A DNA stretch of 46,120 nt from Oscillospiraceae bacterium (GCA_902786285.1 CADABX010000030.1:1-46120); one strand, 5' to 3'. Shown: positions 33,366-41,391, counted from the first letter of the stretch. Translations and numbers: made by a program. Notes: generated by a model from the sequence alone, not told the origin.

Positions 33366-34145
33366 TTATTTTTGTTCCTTCTTGCCGTTTTTCCGAAGAA
33401 ACTCCGCCGCCAGCGCGTCATACGCTTTCGCGCCGCGCGAGGAACGGTCATAATACCATACCGGCTGACCATAGGACGGCGCTTCGGAAAGGCGCACGTT
33501 GCGCGGGATCACCGACGCATAGACCTTTTGCGGAAAAAAGCGCTTGACCTCCTGCACCACCTGCTGGGTCAGATTCAGCCGTCCGTCATACATCGTCAGC
33601 AGCACACCCTCAAGCTCGATCATCGGGTTGTAGCGGCGCTTGACCTGGCGGATGGTATTCATCAGCTGGGAGAGCCCTTCGAGTGCGTAATACTCACACT
33701 GGATCGGCACAAGCACCGTGTCGACCGCACACAGCGCGTTGAGCGTGATGAGGCCGAGCGACGGCGGACAATCGAGAAAAATGAAATCGTAATCGCTCTT
33801 GATCTTCGCCAAAGCGCGGCGGATCCGCGATTCACGGTTGTCGAGCATGGAAAGCTCCAGCTCCGCGCCGGCGAGGTCGATGTTGGCCGGCAGCAGATCG
33901 AGATTTTGAAACGCCGTGTGGCAAACGATCTCAGCCGCATCAACCGAACCGATCAGCATATCATAGGTGGAGGATTCCACTTCGCGCTTGTTGACGCCAA
34001 GGCCGCTTGTGGCGTTGCCCTGCGGGTCGATATCGCAAAGCAGCACCCGATAGCCGTGCGCGCCTACGCAGGCCGCCAGATTGACCGCGCTTGTGGTTTT
34101 GCCCACGCCGCCCTTCTGGTTGACAACGGCAATCGTTCTGCCCAT
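33366..34145 (-). CDS. parA: Chromosome-partitioning ATPase ParA/Soj
   Basis: 259 residues. Deviant Walker A QKGGVGKTTSAVNLAA near the N-terminus, DIDPQGNATSGLG and DYDFIFLDCPPSLG. The ATG at 34145 gives the normal Soj N-terminus (MGRTIAVVNQ); the open frame upstream lacks family similarity. Works with ParB, encoded 73 bases downstream. TATACT at about 34177-34182 (minus strand) is the likely -10. Confidence 0.95.
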   Translation of the reverse strand: MGRTIAVVNQKGGVGKTTSAVNLAACVGAHGYRVLLCDIDPQGNATSGLGVNKREVESSTYDMLIGSVDAAEIVCHTAFQNLDLLPANIDLAGAELELSMLDNRESRIRRALAKIKSDYDFIFLDCPPSLGLITLNALCAVDTVLVPIQCEYYALEGLSQLMNTIRQVKRRYNPMIELEGVLLTMYDGRLNLTQQVVQEVKRFFPQKVYASVIPRNVRLSEAPSYGQPVWYYDRSSRGAKAYDALAAEFLRKNGKKEQK

Positions 34146-34289
34146 GAAAGCACCCCTTTCCTGAATAGATGAACTGATATAGTATAACATAGAAACCTCA
34201 AAATGAAAAGGGCTTGCCGGAATTTTTTTCAAATCGTCCGGTTTTCTTTCGGAATACGAAAAAAAGAGAAAGAATTTTTAAGAAAACGC

Positions 34290-34318
34290 TTGAAAAAAAC
34301 AAAAAAGCACGGTATACT
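34290..34318 (+). promoter_or_regulatory. Promoter of the first PHP gene
   Basis: TTGAAA, 17 bases, TATACT, with an 80-base leader to the TTG start. Confidence 0.7.
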
Positions 34319-34405
34319 GGTAATGTTATTTAATATCGCGAAAAATTGCTCATTTTTCCCGAAAAACCGGGAGAGCGGAACGGATTGGAAAGAGAGGAAC
34401 AAGAA

Positions 34406-35281
34406 TTGACAGCGGATCTACATTGCCACACTAAATTATCCGACGGCGCACTCGGCATCGACGACCTGCTTGTTATTGCCAAAAAAAGCGGCATCACAAC
34501 GCTTGCGATCACGGACCACGACTGTCTGGCCGGCACCGTGCGCGCAAAAATCATCGGCGAACGCTACGGGATCACGGTGATTCCCGCGGTGGAGCTGTCC
34601 TGCACGGATCAGAAGCGAAACAGCAAGGCGCATCTGCTTTGCTATTTTCCGGACAAGCCGGAACGGCTCGAGGGCCTTTGCCGGCGCAACTCGCTGCTGC
34701 GCAAAAACGCCGGCAAGCTGATGGCGATCAAGGTCGCCCAGCGCTATCCCGTGACGCCCGACTTCATCGTCAAATGCGCAACGGGCTCAACCAATCTGTA
34801 TAAACAGCACATCATGCGTGCGCTGATGGAGGCCGGCTATACCACGACCATTTTCGGCGAACTGTTTGACAAACTGTTCAGCAAGGATTCTCCGGAAAGC
34901 GTGCTGGTGGAAGCGGTCTATCCCACCCCGCAGGAAACGCTGCAGGAGATCCACGACGCCGGCGGCATCGCCGTGCTCGCGCACCCGGGGATGTATGACA
35001 ATTTTGAACTGCTCGACGAGCTGATCGAGCTCGGGCTCGACGGCGTGGAGGTCTGGCACCCGAAGAACACGCCCGAGCAGCAGGAAAGCCTGAAAAAGAT
35101 CGCCAAAACGCACAAGCTTGTCATGACCGGCGGCACCGATTTCCACGGCGCCTATAACCCGGAGCCGATCCGCATCGGCGATTACGGCCCGGATGACGAC
35201 GCGCTCGCCGCGCTGCTCAGCTACAAAGCGCGCCTGCGCCGCAAGCAAAAGAAGCTGGAGGCCGCGGCCGCCGCAAAATAA
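34406..35281 (+). CDS. PHP-domain phosphoesterase
   Basis: 291 residues. Metal-binding motifs of the PHP fold: ADLHCHTKLSDG at the N-terminus, ITDHDC, IPAVELSC, LAHPGMYDN and TGGTDFHGAYN. Layout follows the RNase AM/YciV-type 3',5'-nucleotide phosphatase group, so nucleotide phosphoesterase activity is likely. Start TTG at 34406 chosen because GAGGA is 8 bases upstream and the motif begins right after, as in homologues. Confidence 0.88.
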   Translation: MTADLHCHTKLSDGALGIDDLLVIAKKSGITTLAITDHDCLAGTVRAKIIGERYGITVIPAVELSCTDQKRNSKAHLLCYFPDKPERLEGLCRRNSLLRKNAGKLMAIKVAQRYPVTPDFIVKCATGSTNLYKQHIMRALMEAGYTTTIFGELFDKLFSKDSPESVLVEAVYPTPQETLQEIHDAGGIAVLAHPGMYDNFELLDELIELGLDGVEVWHPKNTPEQQESLKKIAKTHKLVMTGGTDFHGAYNPEPIRIGDYGPDDDALAALLSYKARLRRKQKKLEAAAAAK

Positions 35282-35302
35282 CGAATAAAGGAAGCCGATT
35301 TT

Positions 35303-35875
35303 ATGCCTGACAACGACATCAAAATCTATATGAGCAAAGCCCAGAAGCTGGGCGTAGAGGTCAATTTGTCGTCCGATTTTGAAACGATCAACCACAACCG
35401 CGCCAACGGCAATCTGGAAAAGGCCCACGCGCTCGGCAGGCGGCTGGCCACATTGACGCCGTCGTTTGATTCCGACGGGCTGCGCGTCAATCTCAAAGAT
35501 GTTTTGCCGCAGAAGTATCTGTCGCAGGATATTCTCTATCAGATCAAGGTGCTGCTGGTGTTTGAGGCCGAAGCGTTTTTGCAGTTGGATATTGCGCAAA
35601 ACGCCCTGTCCACCACAGCGATCAACGCGCTGCATGACGCGCTGCGCGAAAACGCCCCGGCGTTTCACAAAAACATCTCCGACGGCGCCGCGTTCTCGTT
35701 CTATTACCTCGCCGTGAAAAAAGGCGGCGACGTTTCGCAGCGGATCGGCGAAGCGTTTGCAATGCTGTGCAGCGTCAAAAACAAGGAAGGGTTCATCGAA
35801 GCGGGCAAGACCGTGTGGAACCTGGCGGCCGATATCATCGAAAACGAGATCAAAAAAGCGGACTTTGTGCTGTGA
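35303..35875 (+). CDS. Conserved-looking cytoplasmic protein, unknown
   Basis: 190 residues, predicted mostly helical, no signal or membrane segment. No motif recognised. Contains regular alpha-helical stretches (DILYQIKVLLVFEAEAFLQLDIAQNALSTTAINALHDAL) and a C-terminal helix with acidic face. AAAGGAAG ribosome site, 21 bases after the PHP gene, so probably one transcript with it; a terminator follows. Confidence 0.75.
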   Translation: MPDNDIKIYMSKAQKLGVEVNLSSDFETINHNRANGNLEKAHALGRRLATLTPSFDSDGLRVNLKDVLPQKYLSQDILYQIKVLLVFEAEAFLQLDIAQNALSTTAINALHDALRENAPAFHKNISDGAAFSFYYLAVKKGGDVSQRIGEAFAMLCSVKNKEGFIEAGKTVWNLAADIIENEIKKADFVL

Positions 35876-35895
35876 GAAAAACAAATACAAAAGCG

Positions 35896-35920
35896 GCGAA
35901 CAGCTTCTGTTCGCTGTTTT
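35896..35920 (+). terminator. Intrinsic terminator
   Basis: GCGAACAG-CTT-CTGTTCGC stem followed by TGTTTTG, separating the PHP pair from the DRTGG operon. Confidence 0.8.
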
Positions 35921-35945
35921 GCTAAATCAGGGAGGAAAACAACGC

Positions 35946-36296
35946 ATGAAAGTGAAAGACATTATTGAAATTCTGGACGCCGAAGTCATGTGCCGCGACG
36001 ATCTTTTGGAGCAGGAGCTGCACACCGCGTGCGGCAGCGATATGATGAGCGATGTACTCGCGTTCGTCAAAGAGCAGGCTGTGCTGCTGACCGGCCTTGT
36101 CAATCCGCAGGTCGTGCGCACCGCGGAGATGATGGATATGCACTGTATCGTTTTTGTGCGCGGCAAACGTCCGCGGCTGGATATGATCGAACTGGCGGAG
36201 GACCGCGACATGGTCATGCTCTGTACCGACCTTGAAATGTTCACCGCCTGCGGCAAGCTGTACACTGCCGGTCTGAGAGGAGGCAGCGGCCAATAA
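35946..36296 (+). CDS. DRTGG-domain protein
   Basis: 116 residues, essentially one DRTGG domain (ACGSDMMSDVLAFVKEQAVLLTGLVNPQVVRTAEMMDMHCIVFVRGKRP). The domain is found near CBS and Pta proteins and in hydrogenase-linked clusters, presumably ligand binding. GGGAGG ribosome site. Its stop overlaps the next start (TAATG). A second DRTGG gene lies at 38275. Confidence 0.9.
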   Translation: MKVKDIIEILDAEVMCRDDLLEQELHTACGSDMMSDVLAFVKEQAVLLTGLVNPQVVRTAEMMDMHCIVFVRGKRPRLDMIELAEDRDMVMLCTDLEMFTACGKLYTAGLRGGSGQ

Positions 36297-36718
36297 TGGA
36301 AAGCATCAAACTGCACTACGACGTTTCCGCCACCGATTTTACCCGGGCGGGCGCCGCGTCGGGCGATGTCAAGCGCACGCTCAAGCAGCTCGGTGTCTCC
36401 CCTGCCACCACCCGCAACGTCGCTGTGGCAATGTATGAAGGTGAAATCAACATGGTCATCCACGCCGGCGGCGGCGAAATCGATGTGGAGATCACCGAGG
36501 ACGCGATCAAGATGGTGTTGGCCGACCACGGCCCGGGCATCGAGAATGTGGAGCTCGCCATGAAGGAGGGCTATTCCACCGCGCCCGACAACATCCGTTC
36601 CCTCGGCTTCGGCGCCGGCATGGGTTTGCCGAACATCAAAAAATACTCCGACGAATTTCAGCTTGACACCAAGGTCGGCGAAGGAACGACGCTGACGCTG
36701 AAAGTATATATGAAGTAA
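36296..36718 (+). CDS. RsbW/SpoIIAB-like ATP-binding protein
   Basis: 140 residues, GHKL ATPase fold. N-box-like VAVAMYEGEINMVIHA, G1 box LADHGPGIENVELAM, G2 region LGFGAGMGLPNIKKYSDEF. Related to anti-sigma factor kinases, but no sigma factor or antagonist gene is adjacent. Likely a switch kinase taking its cue from the neighbouring iron-sulfur protein (inference). Overlaps the DRTGG gene by TAATG. Confidence 0.88.
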   Translation: MESIKLHYDVSATDFTRAGAASGDVKRTLKQLGVSPATTRNVAVAMYEGEINMVIHAGGGEIDVEITEDAIKMVLADHGPGIENVELAMKEGYSTAPDNIRSLGFGAGMGLPNIKKYSDEFQLDTKVGEGTTLTLKVYMK

Positions 36719-36860
36719 GAAGGGATGAAGGGACTAAGGGACTGAGGGACGCGCTGAAACGCGTCAGCAGTCGAATCGTGTCCCCGCGATTCTGCCGTTC
36801 CTCAATCTCTCAACCCCTTAACCCCTTAATCCCTTAATCCCTCAATCCCTCAATCCCTAT
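36719..36860. repeat. Facing arrays of G-rich/C-rich 7-8 bp repeats, potential quadruplex pair
   Basis: Left part has GGG every 8 bases on the plus strand (GGGATGAAGGGACTAAGGG, 36723 on). Right part has CCC every 7-8 bases (CCCTTAATCCCTTAATCCC and CTCAATCCC units, about 36816-36859), that is G-tracts on the minus strand. The arms are partly complementary, with about 60 bases between them, so they could form a long hairpin or two quadruplexes. Lies between the ATPase and hydrogenase-like genes. Confidence 0.7.
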
Positions 36861-36884
36861 CATCCTTCAACAAGGTGCATACTT

Positions 36885-38270
36885 ATGGAAAACATCTACC
36901 ATTCCGTGCGGCTGGACGACGAAAAGTGTCAGGGCTGCACCAACTGTATCAAACGCTGTCCCACGCAGGCGATCCGTGTGCGGGGCAAAAAGGCGTATAT
37001 CATTTCCGACCGCTGCATCGACTGCGGCGAATGCATCCGTGTGTGTCCGCACCACGCGAAGTATGCCGTCAGCGGTCATTTCAATGAGATTCTCAAATAC
37101 AAATACCGCATCGCGCTGCCCGCGCCGTCGCTCTACGGCCAGTTCAACAATCTGGACAATGTGGACTATGTGCTGACAGGTCTCAAAAAGATGGGCTTTG
37201 ACGATGTGGTCGAAGTGTCCAAGGGCGCAGAGTTTATCAGCGACGCCACACGCAAGATGCTGGAAACGGGCGTGCTTAAAAAGCCCGTGATCTCCTCCGC
37301 CTGCCCGGCGGTGCTGCGGCTGATCCGCACGCGGTTCCCGAACCTGATCGGCAACATTCTGCCGCTGTTTACGCCGATGGATTTCACGGCGAAGCTGGCG
37401 CGCGAACAGGCGAAGCAGAAGACCGGTCTGCCGGACGAGGATATCGGCGTGTTCTTCATCTCCCCCTGCCCGGCCAAGCAGACCGCGATCAAAAACCCGC
37501 TGTGCTACGACGAACAGCAGCTGAACGGCGCGTTTGCGATCAAGGACATCTACCCCGTGCTGCTGCAGACGATGGATAAGCTGCAGCCGGACGATCTCGA
37601 GCCGCTCAACGATTCCGGTATCATCGGCGTCGGCTGGGCCAGCAGCGGCGGCGAAGCAGCAGGGTTGCTCAAGGAGCGGTATCTCGCCGCGGACGGGATC
37701 GAAAACGTGATCAACGTGCTGGAGGAGCTGGAGGACGAAAAGCTCAACGATCTGGATTTCATCGAGCTCAACTGCTGCACCGGCGGCTGTGTCGGCGGCG
37801 TGTTGACCGTGGAAAATCCCTATGTTGCCAAAGCACGGATCCAGCGGCTGCGCAAGTTTATGCCTGTGTCGTGCAACGCGCTGCCCGACAAGTTTCATCT
37901 CGACGCGCTGTCGTGGACCAAGGAGCTGCAGCCCTCGCCGGCGATGAAGCTCGCCGACAATGTGCTGAAGGCGATGCGGCTGATGACCGAGCTCAAAGAG
38001 ATCGAACAATCCCTGCCCGGCCTCGACTGCGGCATCTGCGGCGCGCCGTCGTGCCGCGCGCTGGCCGACGATATTGTGCGCGGCTACGCGAGCAAAGAGG
38101 ACTGCGTGTTTTCCTCTCTGCGTGCCAAGGGCGGCGATGACAGCTGGATGCCCGCGCCCTTCCGCGGCGGCGACAAGCACACGAAAGTCCCGCAGGAGGA
38201 CGATTATGCCCACGATTTTGAACGCGCCTTTTTGAAAGGCCAGGACGGCGATGAAACGCCGAAGGAGTAA
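36885..38270 (+). CDS. [FeFe]-hydrogenase-like iron-sulfur protein, putative redox sensor
   Basis: 461 residues. N-terminal pair of 4Fe-4S clusters (CQGCTNCIKRCP, CIDCGECIRVCP), a hydrogenase large-subunit domain (about 80-360), then a C-terminal Fe-S domain (DCGICGAPSC...EDC). H-cluster positions are partly kept: SSACPAVLRLI (L1), ISPCPAKQTA (L2) and IELNCCTGGCVGGVL (L3), with the four Cys present but surrounding residues unlike catalytic enzymes. This fits sensory-type (group C-like) proteins that report redox or H2 state. Neighbours (RsbW-like ATPase, two DRTGG, PHP) support signalling. Catalysis cannot be excluded. Confidence 0.85.
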   Translation: MENIYHSVRLDDEKCQGCTNCIKRCPTQAIRVRGKKAYIISDRCIDCGECIRVCPHHAKYAVSGHFNEILKYKYRIALPAPSLYGQFNNLDNVDYVLTGLKKMGFDDVVEVSKGAEFISDATRKMLETGVLKKPVISSACPAVLRLIRTRFPNLIGNILPLFTPMDFTAKLAREQAKQKTGLPDEDIGVFFISPCPAKQTAIKNPLCYDEQQLNGAFAIKDIYPVLLQTMDKLQPDDLEPLNDSGIIGVGWASSGGEAAGLLKERYLAADGIENVINVLEELEDEKLNDLDFIELNCCTGGCVGGVLTVENPYVAKARIQRLRKFMPVSCNALPDKFHLDALSWTKELQPSPAMKLADNVLKAMRLMTELKEIEQSLPGLDCGICGAPSCRALADDIVRGYASKEDCVFSSLRAKGGDDSWMPAPFRGGDKHTKVPQEDDYAHDFERAFLKGQDGDETPKE

Positions 38271-38274
38271 CGCT

Positions 38275-38601
38275 ATGACTGTGAAAACACTTTGCGACGA
38301 ACTGGGCTGGACCGTGCTGACCGAGGGCGATCTTTCCCGTGAAATTACCGGCTGCTACAGCGGCGATCTGCTGTCGTGGGTCATGAGCAAAGCGCAGGAC
38401 GGCGACTGCTGGCTGACCGTGATGGGCAACATCAACGCCGTGGCCGTGGCGGTTCTGACCGACTGCGCGTGCATCGTTTTGACCGAAAACGCCGCGCTGG
38501 ACGACGAGGCGAAGGCGCGCGCTGAGCAGCAGGACGTGACGATTCTGACCACCGCGCTCAACGCCTATCAGGCAGGCGTTGCTCTTTCCAAGAGGCTGTA
38601 A
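38275..38601 (+). CDS. DRTGG-domain protein, second copy
   Basis: 108 residues. Pattern REITGCYSGDLLSWVMSKAQDGDCWLTVMGNINAVAVAVLTDCACIVLTENA matches the DRTGG fold, divergent from the copy at 35946. GAAGGAG 6 bases before the ATG, 4 bases after the hydrogenase-like gene, hence one operon. Confidence 0.85.
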   Translation: MTVKTLCDELGWTVLTEGDLSREITGCYSGDLLSWVMSKAQDGDCWLTVMGNINAVAVAVLTDCACIVLTENAALDDEAKARAEQQDVTILTTALNAYQAGVALSKRL

Positions 38602-38602
38602 C

Positions 38603-39313
38603 GTGGATCTGTATTACGACTTTCACATGCACTCGTGTCTGTCGCCCTGCGGCGACAACGAGATGACGCCGTTCAATCTGGTGAACACAGCGAAGATCTT
38701 CGGCTTTGACATCATTGCCCTGACCGACCACAACTCCTGCCGCAACTGCCGCGCCGCCATGGAAGCGGGCAAAGCGGCTGGCATCACGGTCGTGCCCGGG
38801 ATGGAGCTTTGCACAAGCGAAGAGATCCATGTGGTCTGCCTGCTCCCGACGATTGAAAGTGCCGAACGCTTCAGCGATTTTGTGCACGCCAACATCCCGC
38901 CGGTGAAAAACCGGGTTGAGATCTTCGGCGACCAGCTTGTGATGGACAGCACCGACAACGTGATCGGCACGGAGGAAATCCTGCTCAACACAGCGAGCTA
39001 TTTTTCCATCGACGAAGTGCCCGATCTTGTTAAGGAATACGGCGGCGTGTGCTTCCCGGCGCATATCGACCGGCATTCCTACAGCATTTTGTCCGCCCTC
39101 GGCGATTTCAGCGACACGCTGGATGTACGCGCGTTTGAGCTGACGATGCAGGCAGACGAAGACTACTATCGCAACACCTACCCGGCAACGCGGGACAAGA
39201 TTTTGCTGCGCGATTCCGACGCGCATTATCTTGAAAACATCCTGCTGCCGGAACACACGATCGACCTGCCCGAAAACACGCCGCAGGCGTTGATCGACTA
39301 TTTGAAAGGATGA
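38603..39313 (+). CDS. PHP-domain phosphoesterase, second copy
   Basis: 236 residues. Motifs YYDFHMHSCLSPCGDNEMTP, ALTDHNSC, VPGMELCTSEE, CFPAHIDRHSYS and LRDSDAHYLENI give a complete PHP metal site. GTG start at 38603 with AAGAGG 8 bases upstream. Last signalling gene of the hydrogenase-linked operon; probably hydrolyses a phosphoester, possibly a nucleotide signal. Confidence 0.88.
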   Translation: MDLYYDFHMHSCLSPCGDNEMTPFNLVNTAKIFGFDIIALTDHNSCRNCRAAMEAGKAAGITVVPGMELCTSEEIHVVCLLPTIESAERFSDFVHANIPPVKNRVEIFGDQLVMDSTDNVIGTEEILLNTASYFSIDEVPDLVKEYGGVCFPAHIDRHSYSILSALGDFSDTLDVRAFELTMQADEDYYRNTYPATRDKILLRDSDAHYLENILLPEHTIDLPENTPQALIDYLKG

Positions 39314-39318
39314 ATCCC

Positions 39319-39771
39319 ATGTCTTACGCCGATACCGCACTCGCGCTTTTCATGGAGGGCTACAACTGCGCGCAGGTGGTCTTTGCCGCGTTTGCGCCCG
39401 TGCTCGGCATGGCGCAGGCCGACGCGCTGCGCGTGTCGATGGGTCTCGGCGGCGGCGTGGGAAGAATGCGCGAAGTTTGCGGCACGGTGAGCGGTGCGGC
39501 GATGGTACTCGGCGCGCTGTATGGCGGCGACGACCACAAGGACAAGACCGCCGCCTATACCGAGGTGCGCAAATTTGCCGACGTTTTCAGGGAACACCAC
39601 GGCACGATCGTCTGCCGCGAGCTGCTGCACAAGCTGCCCGGCGAAAAAGAAGGTCCGCAGGCGAGCGAACGCAACGCGGAGTTTTATGCCAAACGTCCGT
39701 GCGCACGCCTGGTTTTTGACGCGGCGCAGATACTAGAGGACATGCTGCGGGCGGACGGAAAGATCGGGTAA
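39319..39771 (+). CDS. C_GCAxxG_C_C family protein
   Basis: 150 residues. Signature YNCAQVVFAAFAP ... REVCGTVSGAAMVLG, then two further Cys (IVCRELL, RPCARLV). Family of probable redox or metal-binding proteins, sometimes fused to oxidoreductases; function unproven. Start at 39319 because AAAGGA is 8 bases upstream; the ATG at 39310, overlapping the previous stop, is the alternative. Confidence 0.88.
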   Translation: MSYADTALALFMEGYNCAQVVFAAFAPVLGMAQADALRVSMGLGGGVGRMREVCGTVSGAAMVLGALYGGDDHKDKTAAYTEVRKFADVFREHHGTIVCRELLHKLPGEKEGPQASERNAEFYAKRPCARLVFDAAQILEDMLRADGKIG

Positions 39772-39787
39772 AGTTCCCCGTGCGCAG

Positions 39788-39816
39788 TTGACAAACCTGG
39801 CCGTTTGGGGTATAAT
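39788..39816 (+). promoter_or_regulatory. Consensus promoter of the tRNA-Pro transcript
   Basis: TTGACA, 17 bases, TATAAT; transcription would start near 39823, about 130 bases before the tRNA. Confidence 0.85.
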
Positions 39817-39847
39817 GTTCGGCGTTGCAGCGTGATTGATACAGGAC

Positions 39848-39944
39848 ATGTGCGAAGCACATTTCACATTGGCGCAGCCAATATATCACCGCGCAGCGAT
39901 TTCATATTTGCGAAGCAAATATTTCACTGCTGGCGAAGCCAGCA
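39848..39944 (+). repeat. Array of five mini-hairpins with GNA triloops in the tRNA leader
   Basis: ATGTGC-GAA-GCACAT (39848-39862), ATTGGC-GCA-GCCAAT (39868-39882), CGC-GCA-GCG (39890-39898), ATATTTGC-GAA-GCAAATAT (39904-39922) and TGCTGGC-GAA-GCCAGCA (39928-39944). The stems differ, the core GCGNAGC is constant, and units are joined by TTCAC-type spacers. Confidence 0.85.
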
Positions 39945-39951
39945 CATATAT

Positions 39952-40027
39952 CGGGGTGTAGCGCAGTTGGTAGCGCGCTTGCTTTGGGAGCAAGATGCCG
40001 GGTGTTCGAGTCACCTCACTCCGACCA
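39952..40027 (+). tRNA. tRNA-Pro (UGG)
   Basis: 76 bases with encoded CCA. Acceptor CGGGGTG/CACTCCG with a G-T pair, anticodon loop TTTGGGA giving UGG, T-arm GGGTG-TTCGAGT-CACCT. All stems close. Confidence 0.96.
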
Positions 40028-40028
40028 T

Positions 40029-40085
40029 GCTGAGTATTCATAACGCAAGTGCGTTACGAATACTCAGTTTTAATTTAGTATTTTT
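40029..40085 (+). terminator. Terminator of the tRNA transcript
   Basis: Long stem CTGAGTATTC...GAATACTCAG with inner AACGCA/TGCGTT, followed by TTTTAATTTAGTATTTTTTT. Confidence 0.85.
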
Positions 40086-40233
40086 TTATATGTACGCAGA
40101 CTTTTTGTTTGCTCATTTTGTTTCTTCAGTCGGCTTTTATGCACTTTAAGTGCGTAACCCACTATGACTCTTTCAGCGGCGCTACAAGGATGTTATTTGT
40201 GGGACTTTTCTGGAATTAATCTTTATCTTAATA

Positions 40234-40262
40234 TTGCTAATTCTTACATAATATGCTATAAT
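40234..40262 (+). promoter_or_regulatory. Promoter of the structured leader RNA
   Basis: TTGCTA, 17 bases, TATAAT, about 215 bases before the coding start at 40477. Confidence 0.75.
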
Positions 40263-40268
40263 GCTTGT

Positions 40269-40435
40269 ATACCACACAAATTTAATATGCACTTATTGCG
40301 AAGTTGTGTTTTTGCTTCGGTAAAAATGTAGACTTCATCTTTAGCATCTTCGTATGAGTGCAAGAATTTGTGTGGTAGCAAATCGAAGTCGCGTTTTTCG
40401 GTGTGTGCGTCTTCGATTGCACACACTTTTTTTGT
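40269..40435 (+). ncRNA. Structured leader or small RNA ending in an intrinsic terminator
   Basis: Closing helix CCACACAAATT/AATTTGTGTGG (40272-40282 with 40365-40375), then GCACT/AGTGC (40289-40293 with 40357-40361), CGAAG/CTTCG (40299-40303 with 40348-40352) and an inner UUCG hairpin TTTTTGC-TTCG-GTAAAAA. The terminator GTGTGTGC/GCACACAC plus T7 is at 40401-40433. AATCGAAG (40381-40388) can instead pair with CTTCGATT in the terminator loop, which would exclude the terminator. No known riboswitch class recognised. Confidence 0.6.
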
Positions 40436-40476
40436 GTGAAAAACATGTTCTATAAAACTATTAGGAGGAAAAAACC

Positions 40477-41391
40477 ATGCCAATTACGAAAGCTCAATGT
40501 CCCAACTGCGGAGGTGCTTTGGAGGTTGACCCCTCAAAAGAAGCTGCCGTATGCCCATTTTGCAACACACCCTATATTGTTGAAAAAGCCATCACCAATT
40601 ATGTTACTAATGTCACTAATAACATTCAAGCCCAATCAGTAAACATCATTAATCAAACGCCTGAGAAGGATTTTGAAATTTTAGCTGGAGAATTAAAAAA
40701 ATATCTTGGGGCTTCTGCAAATGTAATAATACCCGATAATGTCACGTCAATTGACTCAAATGCCTTTGCTTCATCTAATATTGTTAGTGTAAAAATACCA
40801 AGCAGTGTAAAAACAATATGTTCTTCGGCTTTTAGCTGTTGTGATAAACTTGAGACAATAGATTTTCCGGAAGAAATGCAATCAATAGCGTGGAAAGCAT
40901 TTTCTTATTGCACAAGCTTAAAATCCGTAAAGCTTCCAAAACATTTAAAGCGTCTTTGCAACAACGCATTTAGCGGATGCTATCAGTTAACGGATATTGC
41001 TTTTCCAGATCCTCCATTTGAAATTGCAAGCATGGTTGGGGACTATCCATATTTACTTGATATGTCTGATGAATTTTATTCAAAATATCCTGACTATAAA
41101 GGTCCAAAGTCTAATAAATCAGGTGGTTGCTACGTTGCTACTTGTGTTTACGGTTCTTATGACTGCCCTCAGGTTTGGACGCTGCGTCGTTATCGTGACA
41201 ACACACTTGCCGAAACCTGGTATGGAAGAGCATTTATCAAAACGTATTATGGAATTAGTCCTGCCCTCGTAAAATGGTTTGGCAATACCGAATGGTTTAA
41301 GAAAATGTGGCAAATCAAACTTGATCGAATAGTTGCTAAATTACAAGCAAATGGCGTTGAATCCACACCTTACATCGATAAAAAATGGTAA
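40477..41391 (+). CDS. Zinc-ribbon / leucine-rich-repeat protein with CFI-box C-terminus
   Basis: 304 residues, AT-rich. N-terminal zinc ribbon (AQCPNCGGALEVD ... CPFCNTPY), a helical linker, BspA-type leucine-rich repeats (NVTSIDSNAFASSNIVSVKIPSSVKTICSSAFS and two more, about 85-175), then the CFI-box-CTERM region (GGCYVATCVYGSYDCPQVWTLRRYRDNTLAETWYGRAFIKTYYGISP). No signal peptide. LRRs suggest protein binding; function unknown. GAGG ribosome site. Preceded by a structured leader. Confidence 0.85.
   Translation: MPITKAQCPNCGGALEVDPSKEAAVCPFCNTPYIVEKAITNYVTNVTNNIQAQSVNIINQTPEKDFEILAGELKKYLGASANVIIPDNVTSIDSNAFASSNIVSVKIPSSVKTICSSAFSCCDKLETIDFPEEMQSIAWKAFSYCTSLKSVKLPKHLKRLCNNAFSGCYQLTDIAFPDPPFEIASMVGDYPYLLDMSDEFYSKYPDYKGPKSNKSGGCYVATCVYGSYDCPQVWTLRRYRDNTLAETWYGRAFIKTYYGISPALVKWFGNTEWFKKMWQIKLDRIVAKLQANGVESTPYIDKKW

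Noticed and set aside
39848-39944. CRISPR-like interpretation of the mini-hairpin array
   Set aside because: Units are 9-19 bases with variable stems and 5-7 base spacers, not constant repeats with unique spacers.
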